Part shown: positions 42,600 through 52,949 of the stretch, piece after piece | Numbering within the stretch: position 1 is the first letter of the stretch | Layout: each line of letters opens with the position of its first letter | NCBI GenBank assembly: GCA_014529385.2 | Contig: CM043949.1 | Span: 146,735,850-146,799,849 of the forward strand | Reading direction: 5' to 3' | DNA from: Adiantum capillus-veneris | Lineage: Eukaryota > Streptophyta > Polypodiopsida > Polypodiales > Pteridaceae | Length of the DNA stretch: 64,000 bases | Translations under genes and position numbers: made by a program | The notes under the pieces: model-generated | The model's input: only the letters and a program-made list of their open reading frames with translations | Database searches by the model: none | Told to the model about the DNA's origin: nothing

Positions 42600-43656
42600 C
42601 AATTACACTTATAGGTTCCTCTAGAGGCTTCCAAGAACTATACCAGTCTTTCTTACTAGTCATATGTTGGGATGCACCACTATCTAGAATCTAAGAACCA
42701 TCAACAAGCGGAGTTTGTGCTGATGAGCATACCTCTTCTATGAAGGCCCATAGTTCAAGGTCTATTTCAACATTGTTGGCAGATTGTCTTTCCTTCCAAG
42801 AAGCTTTCACGGTGCCATTTTTCTCGTCTGCTTTCTTCTTTCTGCAGTCTTTAACAGCATGACCATTCTTGTCACAGTAAAAACAGCTAACTGAAAATTT
42901 TCTCTTCTTGGGATTCTTATTAGAAGCATTTGACGTAGTCCCCTTGCCTTTTGCATTGGTTGTGAAGGCAACATCACCTCCACCATCCCTGGTCCTGAGT
43001 CACAGCTCCTCTTCAAGCAACATTGCACTCAATTCTTCATACATAAGAGGGGTTGGACGAACCTGAGTGTTGAGTGCCGTAACGAGACCATCATATCTTG
43101 CCAAAAGTATGTGAATGCAACACCGACTTAAATCTTCCGGAGAAATAGCCACACCAATGGTAGCTAATTGATCTTGGAGGTCCTTAATCCGCTTGATAAA
43201 GGCCTCCACTTTCTCTCCATCAGGAAGTTTTTTAGCAGCAAGCCAATTTTCCAGGTTTTGAATTCTGGTGTGATTGTGCGCCTCATATTGGCGAGCCAAT
43301 ATGTTCCAAGCTTCATGTGCTTTAGTGGTATGTTGAACCAAAGTGAGGACAGGATCACTTACACACATGACAATGGTGCATAATGCATCTGCATTCCTTC
43401 TTTTCCAGGCACGTGGAAGAGTAGCATCCAGGGGAATTACAATGCTTGGATTTGCCGGATCATTTGTTGCAGTGGGCTATGGGCCTGCACCATTTGGCCC
43501 CAACACCGTATCCAGCAATTCATATGAATCCAGAATTGCAAAAATTTTGAATTTCCACAATGTGTAGTTGGTGCTATCAAGCTTGCCTTCGGTGAATGCT
43601 GGTGGACAAACGTGAAGCGGAGTAGCATTGGCAACAACACTTGAAGACGTCGACAT
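42600..43656 (-). pseudogene. Cp2 gag and protease
   Basis: Starts at ATG 43656 (MSTSSSVVANATPLH). The UBN2-type gag includes KLDSTNYTLWKFKIFAILDS, AHEAWNILARQYEAHNHTRI and KVEAFIKRIKDLQDQLATIG. A zinc knuckle CFYCDKNGHAVKDC lies near 42850-42895, and the protease active site LDSGASQHM near 42665-42693. A TAG after GPNGAGP, a stop near 43000 and one just before the protease show it is dead. Confidence 0.8.
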
Positions 43657-43728
43657 AATTGATTTTACAAAGTAATACAAGTACTCCTCGTACTTTCTTA
43701 GCTATGAGTACCTAGTGCTCTGATACCA

Positions 43729-44269
43729 TATAAGAAATGCGGATTACAATAAGGATCGAGTAGCAAGGAGAGTAGAGTGAGATACGATGCAAAGTAGATT
43801 AGTGACAAATCAAAAACGTTAGATTAGCACACTATTATAAAGTGATGGCATCATCCACCCATGCGCTCTCAAGTAGAGCTTAGATGGCGATTTAGACGAC
43901 TAGAGCAAGTAGGAATACAAGGGACTAACAATCCTTACACAAGGATGTGTTGTGTGTGTCAAGTGTGCACACCATTCTACCGAATTACTCATGAGAAGGC
44001 CTCCTTATATAGATGTAAGGGAGCCTCTAAACACCCATGTATCCGCCCTTAGATAGCCAAGTCCAAGTGGGACTCTCCCATGCGTCCATGTGTAGATGCT
44101 TTTGTGTAGACAAGTCCTCCTAGAACTCAGCCATCGGCCAAGAAAATCCAACCACCGGCTGCTACTTCGTACCATCCACGATCACAAATAGAGATCTCAT
44201 CAGCGTGCAAAGCTGGAATCCACCAAATATATGTGCACCATTGGCTTCTCCTTATATGGGGGCCTTACA
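43729..44269 (-). repeat. Cp2 5' LTR
   Basis: A 541-bp LTR. On its own strand it begins TGTAAGGCCCCC and ends CTTATA next to the primer site. A TATA-like TCTATATAAGG lies near 44005-44015. Confidence 0.82.
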
Positions 44270-45579
44270 AATCGTGCAGCATATATTGTGGTGACAAAAA
44301 TCGGAGAGGTGGGCATTGCAAGTATACCAACAGACCATGCCTAAATGGAGTGAGAAGATTGTAAACTTTTTAGCTAATGTTTTTACACCCAAGGAGCTTC
44401 AGAAAGATATAGCTCGAAAGCTACTAAAGGAATGTGAACGTTTTTCTCTAATTGCAAGTACTCTCTACAAGCTAGGGAAAGACGATATTCTTAGACGATG
44501 TGCTCGTGAGGATGAGTATTTGTACATAGCACAAATGGGCATAGTCGGAGGACATTTTCTGGGAGAACTAACTGCTAGGAAGGTGTTGCAATCAGGATAT
44601 TGGTGGTCCACCTTATTCAAGGATGCATCACTTTTTGCAAAAGGATGTGATGAACGCCAACATTACAAGACCACACAACAAAAGGATTGGATGCCCTTAC
44701 ATCCTATTAAAGTGATCCAACCATTTGAAAAATGGGGTTTAGACTTTGTAGGCCCAATTAGTCCGACAGCCCGTAACATGACTGACTATGTGACAAAGTG
44801 GGAAGAAGCTAAGGCGATACACAAGGCTGATGCGAGGTTAACCGCTAAGTTTCTCTTTTGAGAACATTATTATGCAATTTGGCTGTACCTTTGAAATTGT
44901 GAATGATAATGGCACTCATTCTATAAATGAAGTGATAAGGGAACTCAGAATGATATCCCACCATAAGTCGACACCTTATTATCCACAAGCAAATGGCCAA
45001 GCTAAGAGTACTAACAAGACTTTGATTTATATCTTGACCAAGACGGTAGAGGCTCATCGCACATATTGGGATTTGAAGCTAACATAAGCTCTATGGGCTT
45101 ATCGTACTGCATACAAAGTGGCTATTAATTGTACACCATTCAAGATGGCATATGGCCAAGAAGCAGTTATGCCATGGGAGTTTGTCATTCCTAGTCTTCA
45201 AGTAGCTTCACAAGAAGGTTGGGATGGTAACCCTTTAGTTGAGCGTTTATATATCCTTGATTTGTTAGATGAAGAAAGGCAATTGATTGTGCCAAATGCA
45301 CTTGTGGAGAAGGATATGCAAAAGAAATGGTTTGATCGTCATTTAAAGAACAAGGATATCAAGGTTGGAGGTAAAGTTCTTATGTATGGAGTGCGTAACG
45401 AGAAGAAAAAGTTGAAATATGCAGGAAAAGGACCATACAGAGTATGCAAAATCACCCCACAAGGTACCATTTGTGCGGAAACTCTTCATGGAGTGGAGAC
45501 CATTGGATTCCTCAATGGGAGTAAATTTAAAAGATACTATGATCCTTTAGGCCAAGAGGAGCTACATGCCATTCATTAG
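44270..45579 (+). pseudogene. Gy3 integrase
   Basis: Integrase resumes after Cp2: zinc region GIVGGHFLGELTARKVLQSG with a weak Cys pair (CDERQHYK), core LDFVGPISP, then after a frame break IVNDNGTHSINEV and YPQANGQAKSTNKTLI. In that last motif the catalytic Glu position reads Lys (NGQAKS for the usual NGQAES), and the second Asp reads in VNDNGTH. The C-terminal domain (KMAYGQEAVMPWEFVIPSLQ, VLMYGVRNEKKKLKYAGKGP) is intact in 45118-45579. Confidence 0.8.
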
Positions 45580-46545
45580 AAGAAGATAGCCAAGGCACAA
45601 GCATAATTGAAAAAGATACAAGCTCAAGCTGAGGATCAAGAGCGACAACAACGTATTAGGCGCCAACGAGAGGCCAAACTTGGAGTTACAAATGCATTTC
45701 AAGTTGAATCAGAGGACGATTTGGAAGATTCTGACCCACCTCTATGATACCCCATCAAGTTAAATAGCACCTATGGGAAAGTGCTATATAACGCTTTATT
45801 GAACACATGAGCTAAACATAATCTATTATCCTATGGAGTGTGGTGTCAGTTAGGAAAGCCGTCTTTATCCGAAAGTACCATCCAAGTCAAAGGTATCAAC
45901 AAGAAGAACACTACTGTCTTTGGAATCTTGCACACTCTTGTTACTTATGACAACAGAACCGTGACCCAAAGCTTTTTGGTCATGCCTGCGGGTGTTATGG
46001 AGGGCAACATAAACCTGGGACGTAAGTGGAGGTCTGCAACCAAGTGTAATATTGATTAGGGAACCAAGAGTATCACAACACAGAAACAAACTCTTAGTCC
46101 TGCCACTCGAGTGGCAGTCCCTGAGTTATTGCCTCCTGGGGAACACCAAATGAAACATTGCATATTCAAGAGGTTGAAACATCTGTCCCTATAGCACAAC
46201 CCTTTAGAGATTCAACTTCTGTGGCTGAAACAAAAAATGAGGCACCCAAGACTCAGCGTGAATTGTCAAGAGCAACATACAAATGGATCCCTAAAGCTTC
46301 GTTTTTAACAAGCACTTTCGATGCTCAATCTGGTTCAAAACAGAAGCCTCGTAAGAGACACCCCACTCACCCCAAGAAAGGTAAGAAAACGTTATGTTGG
46401 ATTCCTAAATGACTATTGGAAGCCCAAGGCTACTTTGATGGAAACAATCAAATTTGGGTATCTAAACGTATGTTGTGTTCTTCCTTGTCACCTACTAAAG
46501 ATCCACATACGCCAGATCCTGTAACTCCAAAACGATTTGAAGACC
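45580..46545 (+). pseudogene. Gy3 post-integrase region with retropepsin-like stretch (PR2)
   Basis: After a charged helix (QRQQRIRRQREAKLG) the frame reads VLYNALLNT, stop, HNLLSYGVWCQLGKPSL, TVFGILHTLVTYDNRTVTQS and GNINLGRKW (45781-46058). The order of a strand with the active-site position, a loop, P/V-x-G, an L-x-V strand and a final LGRxW matches the gypsy protease fold. In Gy5 the same places read VLLDGGAGVNIIT and ILGRPWL. The active Asp position appears to be Asn. A Lys/Ser/Pro-rich tail follows (46158-46412). An extra protease-like domain after integrase is not a layout I know. The match is by eye only. Confidence 0.45.
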
Positions 46546-46547
46546 GT

Positions 46548-46700
46548 TGTCAGGACATCGGCAAGGCCGGACTAGACAAGGCAGGGCTGGGACTGGCGGT
46601 GTGGAATGGGGAGTCCAACTAGGGCAAAGGGCCAGGGGCATGCCTATATAAAGGGTGGTTGGGTGGTGGACTCTCAGGCTCTAGTCACCCCTGTCTTACA
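46548..46700 (+). repeat. Gy4 5' LTR
   Basis: Begins TGTCAGGACATCGGC and ends CTGTCTTACA; TATA-like CCTATATAAAGG lies near 46643. Similar in length and wording (GGGCATG, GGTTGGGTGGTG) to the NA1 LTR. Confidence 0.8.
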
Positions 46701-46701
46701 T

Positions 46702-46713
46702 TGGTATCAGAGC
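46702..46713 (+). other. Gy4 primer-binding site
   Basis: TGGTATCAGAGC, one base after the LTR, complementary to initiator tRNA-Met. Confidence 0.92.
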
Positions 46714-46959
46714 ATGGTCTATTTTGGGCAAGAGGGCGTGGAGCCACTGAAGGCTTTTTGCATGTTCATTCCCTTGAGGGCGTGAAGAGCCGCCTGCTAA
46801 GGAAGGAGCCGAAAACGCAGCGTGTGCAGAGCCGCTTGGCCGAGGAGGGAGAGACTCTTGACCTCCGCCATACTGTGTGTGGCCCGGCTTGGCGAACTCG
46901 CGCTGCGCGACAAGGAGCCAAACCCGTCACTGTTGCGACACCCGAGGTGCATCGCACAA

Positions 46960-46962
<3 letters not shown>

Positions 46963-47032
<70 letters not shown>
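46963..47032. repeat. (CT)n microsatellite in Gy4 leader
   Basis: About 35 CT units, 250 bp after the primer site. It makes several long Ser-Leu pseudo-ORFs on both strands that are not genes. Confidence 0.95.
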
Positions 47033-47034
<2 letters not shown>

Positions 47035-47572
47035 GCGCTCTTGCGGCACCGTGTGGTCGCCATAGTTGACTGCAACGACCTTTTTCACACTCAAAACACC
47101 CTAAGGCCTTTGGCCTTGGGCAATTTCCTCAAAAAAACTCAAGCAAGGGTGCATGCCCACCCGGGCACACACCCGTACATGGGATTTGAGACCGGTTGTC
47201 GGCCAAGATTCGACATAAGTATCGGCAAGGGACCACAAAGTTCTTCGATAAGCCGTTACTTCTTGGCAAACTGTCAGAATTTCAAAAATTGTAGAAATTG
47301 GTAGCAATTAAATTTCGACGGAGTTGAAATTTTAACAAGTATCTATTGTAACTTCGTCTACGTCGTTTCAAAGCAAACAATTATGTATCAAGCAGTACAA
47401 GTTTTTGTCGGCATCTTCAAGCCTAATTGATTCAACTATCAAGAGCTCGTGGAATTCCATATACGGTGGACTACTCTCAATTTTGACGAAGTTAGCACGG
47501 CTACTATACTTTGTGAGTGCTCTCAATATCATGTATTTTTTCTGAGTACTTCTTTCACCGCACTGTGTAGCC

Positions 47573-48664
47573 ATGGATTTGGATATCAATATGACATTCG
47601 ATTTTGAGCAAAGTACTCCTGATCCTACCAATGATGGCCAGCGGCAGGATCCTCTCAAGGAGAGTACCCGCGACGCTATGGCAAGAGAAGATACTTATGA
47701 ATTGCTCGATATTCAAGAATTTCGTGCACTTCAGACACGCATGACAGTCATGGATGAAAATTTTAAAGCTTTAAATGAAAATGTTACCAAACTATCCACA
47801 TTAGCACGTTGACACACAAGGGCAAGGCCCAACTATTGATACATTGCATACTCTCACTGCCAAAGAGGTGGATGACTTGTTAAACAACTTTAAACCACCA
47901 GTCTTTAAGGGAGAAGACCGAGACGGCAATAAGGATGCAGTAAATATTTTTCTCAGCAAGTGGGATGGAATTCACGCCTTACGGCGTACTCCGGACGTAG
48001 TCAAAGCTCTGCAGACGAGCTTAACTCTGGAAGGCAAGGCCTACAAATGGTGGATGTCTCTCAAGGAGAAGAACACATATCATAGAGTTGAGCAGCTTTT
48101 GAAGCAATGTTTAACAAGGAATTTTTGCCTACAAACGAGGCCGATTGGAATTGGACGGCTTGGGACACATGTTCCATGCGCCAATACCCATCACTCCTTG
48201 AATATATCTCTCACTATCGGGACGTTATCCTCAAGTTGGAAGGCTTGGATACCTTTCAACAAGTACGAGGGTTCATACGAGGTCTGACACTCGAGCTTAA
48301 GAAGTATATCAAGACCCAAGACCCTAAGACACTTGAGGAGGCCATAGTGAAAGCACATATTCATGATGATCCTGATGAGAAAAAAACACACAACAGTCAC
48401 GTGTCTGCTAGCATACATGGTAATACACGCACTCAGTATGGGCACAATAAAAGAAAATTTCTAGTTGCTAATTCAGATGCATTTAAAAAACCCAAGGGGG
48501 CCAGGGGTCCTCTCTCTCCTGAGGATTTTGATAAAGCCAAGAAAGAAAAGTTATGTTTTCAATGTTTAGGAAGAGGTCATGGAAAAAAGGATTGTCTTAA
48601 GGGAAAATCTGTTACTCAGGGGAAAGGAGAAAGCAGTGCACACGGTGCAACTGCTGCCTCTTGA
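47573..48664 (+). pseudogene. Gy4 gag
   Basis: Starts at ATG 47573 (MDLDINMTFDFEQSTPD). Capsid text follows in two frames: VNIFLSKWDGIHALRR and LTLEGKAYKWWMSLKEK, then WDTCSMRQYPSLLEYISHYR and FQQVRGFIRGLTLELKKYIK. The zinc knuckle CFQCLGRGHGKKDC lies near 48558-48600. Two frame changes (near 47812 and 48105) break an otherwise ordinary gypsy gag. Confidence 0.82.
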
Positions 48665-48689
48665 GTCTTCCTCAAAATTCTCCACAGTG

Positions 48690-49260
48690 GAAGTAACACA
48701 CACTGAGGTGGTGCATGAATGCTGTTTCACAGCTTCCATGTGGCAACAAACCTTTGGACCACATGAGTTAGTACGTATGCACAGATATCTGCAAGGGCAC
48801 AAGGTGCGCATCTTGGTAGATGACAGTGCTACTCACAATTTCATCAATTACGGATTGCTGAAAAAGCTCAAACTGCCTCAAGCTCCGAGTACCCACTGCT
48901 ACAAGGTAGCAATGATGAATGGACATGATACTGAAATATGGGATACTCAATTCCAAGCTGTTCCATTGGAAGTACAAGGGTACTCTACTTATGAACACAG
49001 AAAGGGCTCATGTGGTTCTTGGTAGGGAGTGGTTGCATAGCCTAGGACCATCACTGAAGCGTAGCTATGAGCACTGTCTCATTTTCTTTCTAACATTGAG
49101 TTTGTTGAACATTCCTCAACGCCGCATGCTTCTCTTTCCTCTATTTCACCAATTACTAATTCTAAACAAGCAAACATTGCTAGTCAATTACAAAAATTAT
49201 TAAAGGAATTTCAAGATGTATTTCCTAATGATTTGCCATCAGGATTACCGTCGACATGAT
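48690..49260 (+). pseudogene. Gy4 protease and connector
   Basis: KVRILVDDSATHNFINYGLL (about 48802-48860) is the gypsy protease active site, with DDSAT where DSGAT is usual. LGREWL near 49018 marks the end of the fold in another frame. The connector LLKEFQDVFPNDLPSG follows near 49197. Confidence 0.72.
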
Positions 49261-50233
49261 CAGTACAACATAGCATTGACGTTGCTGTAGGCTGTAAACC
49301 TGTTAGTAAACCACCTTATCGTATGAGTTATTCAGGGGCTGTTGAGGTGGAACGTCAGCTTGCTGACTACCTTAGCAGAGGGTTTATACAACCCAGTTTG
49401 TCACCATGGGCTTCGCCTATCCTTTTAGTGAAGAAAAAGGACGGCAGTATGCGCATGTGCGTAGACTACCGGGGCTTAAATACGGTTACAGTTAAGAACA
49501 AATACCCATTGCCAAGAGTAGATGAGTTATTTGATAAGCTACGACTTGTGGTCAGGATATCACCAAGTCCGTATTCGGATTGCCGATATACCTAAGACTG
49601 CATTCTTAACACGGTTTGGACACTACGAGTTTTTGGTGATGCCCTTAAGGTTAACCAATGCGCCCGCAACATTCATGACACTTATGGATAGTGTCTTGAA
49701 GCCATATTTTGGCAAATTTGTCATTATTTTCCTCGATGACATCCTGGTCTATAGTGCTTCTGAAGAAGAACACTTACAACATCTCAGGCAGGTGTTTGAG
49801 TTATTACGCACAAACAAGTTATATGCCAAGGAATCTAAATGTGATTTTCTAAAAGATGAAATTCATTATTTAGGGCATGTTATTTCAACTCACGGCCTAT
49901 ACATGGATCAATCCAAAGTGGATACCATCAAGAAATAGCCTCCTCCTAAAAATTTGGAAGAATTACATATATTTTTAAGATTTGCAGGTTTTTACCGAAG
50001 GTTCGTTAAAAACTATGCTCAAATTGTTGTTCCTATGGACGGATCAACTAAAAGGAAAAGGAAAAGCTTTTCAGTGGGGATCCGCTCAAAAGCACAGTTT
50101 CGATACGCTCAAGGATGCATTAGCTACAGCTCCTATACTGGCTATTGTAGATCCTTTGAAACCATTCGTTTTGGAAATGGATGCCAGTGATCGTGCTATT
50201 GGAGCAGTCCTATTACAAGACGGACGGCCGATT
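49261..50233 (+). pseudogene. Gy4 reverse transcriptase, RNase H truncated
   Basis: RT motifs: [67 protein letters not shown] and FLDDILVYS. A deletion of roughly 30 bp near 49546 removes the segment normally between FDKL and DLRSGYHQ and shifts the frame. There is a TAG at 49936 and another frameshift near 50030. RNase H starts LEMDASDRAIGAVLLQDGRP and stops at the Gy5 junction. Confidence 0.82.
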
Positions 50234-50525
50234 TGTAATGGCTATTGCCCGCACAGGAGCAATAGGCATTACGGGAATGATTACCCGCAACTACATTATA
50301 TGAACATCAACACATAGAATGACGATAGAAGACAGTACACAGTACACAGGCACAGAACACCACTTGCTTCATTCATGTGTGATCCAGACACAGAGTTACC
50401 ACAGTAGATGCCATGAATATCATAGAGATTGGTTGAGTTACATCAAAAGACAGGTATGCCCCTCCATATACAACCGCTGCTCCAGCGCAGATCGAGAACG
50501 ATGCACACACTCATGTCCCATGATA
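50234..50525 (-). repeat. Gy5 3' LTR
   Basis: A 292-bp LTR, plus-strand start TGTAATGGCTATTGCCC, matching 58489-58780 with about a dozen differences. On the element strand it ends CCATTACA. Its start reads TATCATGGGAC, so the expected TG is not present. No clean polypurine tract precedes it. Confidence 0.82.
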
Positions 50526-51952
50526 TCCTGTGAAGAACTGCCGCCACGGCCGCCGCATACCGCATGACTCCTGATCCGTAGTGTCCAGACCTCTGCAGGA
50601 CCGCAGGACCGCATGTGCGGCTAATGCCGTAACACCTGGCACGCACGGTGGATTGCGCGAACCCACACAGCCTCTCCGATTGGAAGGTTCCTGTTGTTGC
50701 TCTTCGACCTGTTCTGGTGAAGAATAAATATCAATGTAGCCAAAGCCTCTAAAATTTGCAGTATGTGCCCAATAGACCTCATCCAACAGATGTGGGTCAA
50801 TCTCAATATGTTCCGGCCAAGGAGCCCGAGGAATAAATTGCGTTGGTAAAGAAATAGATTGTGGCACCTATGGCAAAGGAGCAAGAGGTATATGTAAAGG
50901 ATAATAGCGAGAAAGGTATCTATTAAGAGCAAACCAAAATGGAGGGCAAGGTGGTAGACTGAGAGAGAAAGAATGAGCCAAGGTCTCCACCCAAAAACAG
51001 ACCCTGCGCCGCTCCTTACGAAATCAACGAAACATTTTCTGCAAACGAGATACATGAGCCTGGGCTTCAGCACAATCCTCTGTAGCTTGCACCCAATCAA
51101 CAACATCAAAACCCTCGGGAACAATACTCTTACCTCTGTCAGTGTTGATGACTCAGGTTGCTGCACCACAACCTGCCGAGTGGGTGGTTGTGCTCTCACC
51201 TCAGCCGATAAGCGTGTGCTCCAGCTTTGTAGTTGATTGTTCAAAAAAACACGGAGATCCTCTTGCATCTCCACTGCCAACGCATCCAAATCATTCATAT
51301 TGATCATTACATCACCAGGGTGCAAGGCTAAGTATGAGGCAAGGCTATGCTGCGTTCTCAACTGAAGTAGTTCCTGTTGAATAGAAGCCACAAACGCGGC
51401 ATTAGCCCCTCGTAACATTTGTATTTCTGCATCCTGCTGGCGGGTTGTTGCAGTCAGCTCTTCATTCTGATTGGACAACTCGGCAATGCGAGTCTGCGAG
51501 GCCGCTACCTGCGCTTCCAGCTCATTTACTCTTCCCTCTGTGGCGGGGGCTGGCCAGGCCGCACGAATAGACTCTGCAAGTCTGCTCAAAAAAGTGCCGC
51601 ACGCCTGTATGTGGTCAGCAAGGGTTGCCGTCGTAGCCACCCAGGGTAGCGCTATGGGAAGAGTACCTCCCGTTGAGGCAGCCGCATTGGTAGTTCCAGA
51701 AGTTTTCGGTTGCGAGGGAACATCTGCAGCCGGAGAGCCCGTCCTCAGTGGAGTAGCACTTGCCACTCTCTCCTGCATTCGGCGGCGCCAGCGTGCCACC
51801 GTAGAATCCTCTGGTATAGGAGCTACAGTCGTCGGAGGTGGTGTAGAAAATTGCTGCTCCTCCTTGCCGCGCTTGTGGGTTGCTGATCGTGCACCTGCAG
51901 TGGCCATCTCTGGGACTCCAGAGGATACCACTGTCGTCGAAGGACCCGGCAA
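50526..51952 (-). pseudogene. Gy5 extra ORF, C-terminal part with coiled coil
   Basis: Unknown protein in element orientation: a Pro/Ser/Thr-rich opening (FSTPPPTTVAPIPEDSTVAR), then a heptad-rich coiled coil (RVNELEAQVAASQTRIAELS and beyond, about 51510-51400), then DLRVFLNNQLQSWSTRLSAE. After about 51130 the frame drifts: the 443-aa reading continues into unlikely text. Another frame reads more naturally (AEAQAHVSRLQKMFR, later WPEHIEIDPHLLDEVYWAH at about 50815-50760). No enzyme motif is present. Confidence 0.55.
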
Positions 51953-52787
51953 ATCCCCAGTGCCAACATTCTACTGCTGTGTTTCCCCCCCAGCAGGAAC
52001 TGCCAAAATTTGCGGTTGCGACAAAGAAGCAACAGTCCCTTGAACCACCAATCTATCATCTTCAAAGTGGCATAGAGGATGCAGGGCGAGAGGAAAAACT
52101 TCCCTTAGTGGAAAGATCAGTGTAAGCAGTTGGCCAACTTTTGTATTGGTTGGGGTATTTCGCCCCAACTGTGCCATCACTCTTTGGCATTCTGCCAGAA
52201 GTCTTTCTCTGACAACAACTGCCCAAGCCACTGGCCCAAAGTTGGCTGAATGCAAAACATTTCTGGCTCTGGTCGAGATGGTATAGGTTTTGGCCTGTAG
52301 CCAAATCGCCTCGAGAAACCATCGATACGCATCCCTGGTTGCTACATCTGACAACCCTAAAAGTTTATATTCGCCTTCTACTTTCAAGCCAAACTCCTGC
52401 TCGACATCTGCAGCAGCAGGGATCACATGAGACGCGCGCACCATGCCATCGTTGGGCAAACAACAACACCTGGAGATCCTTTTTGCTGTCAGCTGAATCT
52501 GTTCATTATTCAGCACCACAATATCTCCAGCAGCCAGTTGCTCAATCAAACCTGCTGCCTGCGGGTGAATAGGTATCCCTTACCAGTCCAAGTTGACGAA
52601 CACGCATAGCCGCAAGTCTTGCAGCCAGGCGTCCACTCGTTGAAGCGCTAGCTGCTGTACGAGAGTGAAGGGGATACATTGCAGGAGAGAAGCCATCATG
52701 GCGACGATGAGATGAAGGAGCAGAGAATATAGAACTAAGGACGCGCGATACACAAAACAGGAGAAGCACAATAAGAATCGTCTGCAT
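51953..52787 (-). pseudogene. Gy5 extra ORF, N-terminal part
   Basis: Follows integrase directly. Two readings compete at the start. One begins MQTILIVLLLFCVSRVLSS at 52787, a hydrophobic signal-peptide-like end, and passes to a Ser/Ala/Arg-rich segment. The other is the integrase frame, which reaches this ORF through a single TAA at 52580. From 52549 the frame is clear: IEQLAAGDIVVLNNEQIQL, DVATRDAYRWFLEAIWLQAK, FGPVAWAVVVRERLLAECQR and KVGQLLTLIFPL. The last part lines up loosely with the VPGELITKVIY region of the Re2 ORF. Function unknown. Confidence 0.5.
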
Positions 52788-52949
52788 GTAGTAACCCTCT
52801 CACAATGAGTTCCCAAAATAGGGCGATCCACGGTGTCGTAACCATCATCGCTCCTTTCCCGCTTTCCAAGATTGCATGCAAAAGAATCCCCGATCATGAT
52901 TAGGGCGGCTTTCGGCTCTTGTACCACAGCAAAGGGGCATTGAATCGGG

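Larger units (their letters stand above)
41168..44269 (-). mobile_element. Cp2: internally deleted Ty1/copia element
   Basis: A minus-strand copia element inserted into Gy3. Its 5' LTR (43729-44269) is complete. The tRNA-Met primer site touches it (43717-43728, GCTCTGATACCA on plus). Gag, zinc knuckle, protease, part of integrase and the very start of RT are present. The rest of RT, RNase H, polypurine tract and the start of the 3' LTR are deleted, joining RT to LTR near 41745. No target duplication could be recognised, perhaps because of later loss. Confidence 0.85.
33900..46547 (+). mobile_element. Gy3: degenerate Ty3/gypsy element, both ends missing
   Basis: A plus-strand gypsy element recognisable by gag, zinc knuckles, protease, RT, RNase H and integrase, all broken by stops and frameshifts. 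The left limit is approximate because no LTR or primer site is visible; 33900-34350 is an untranslated-looking leader. The minus-strand copia Cp2 sits between RNase H and integrase. The right end is cut by the Gy4 insertion at 46548. It is the oldest-looking element of the stack. Confidence 0.8.
46548..50233 (+). mobile_element. Gy4: short-LTR gypsy element, 3' end lost
   Basis: A plus-strand element inserted into Gy3. It has a 153-bp 5' LTR, primer site, CT-repeat leader, gag, protease, RT and the start of RNase H, then is cut at 50233 by Gy5. Neither the rest of RNase H and integrase nor a 3' LTR is found beyond Gy5. The 5' flank is ACCGT (46543-46547), but no partner can be checked. Confidence 0.82.

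Noticed and set aside
50621-51130. C-terminal part of the 443-aa Gy5 reading
   Set aside because: After a frameshift the text becomes Leu/Cys-rich and unlike a protein. The more natural reading lies in another frame, so I do not treat the hydrophobic run as a membrane domain.
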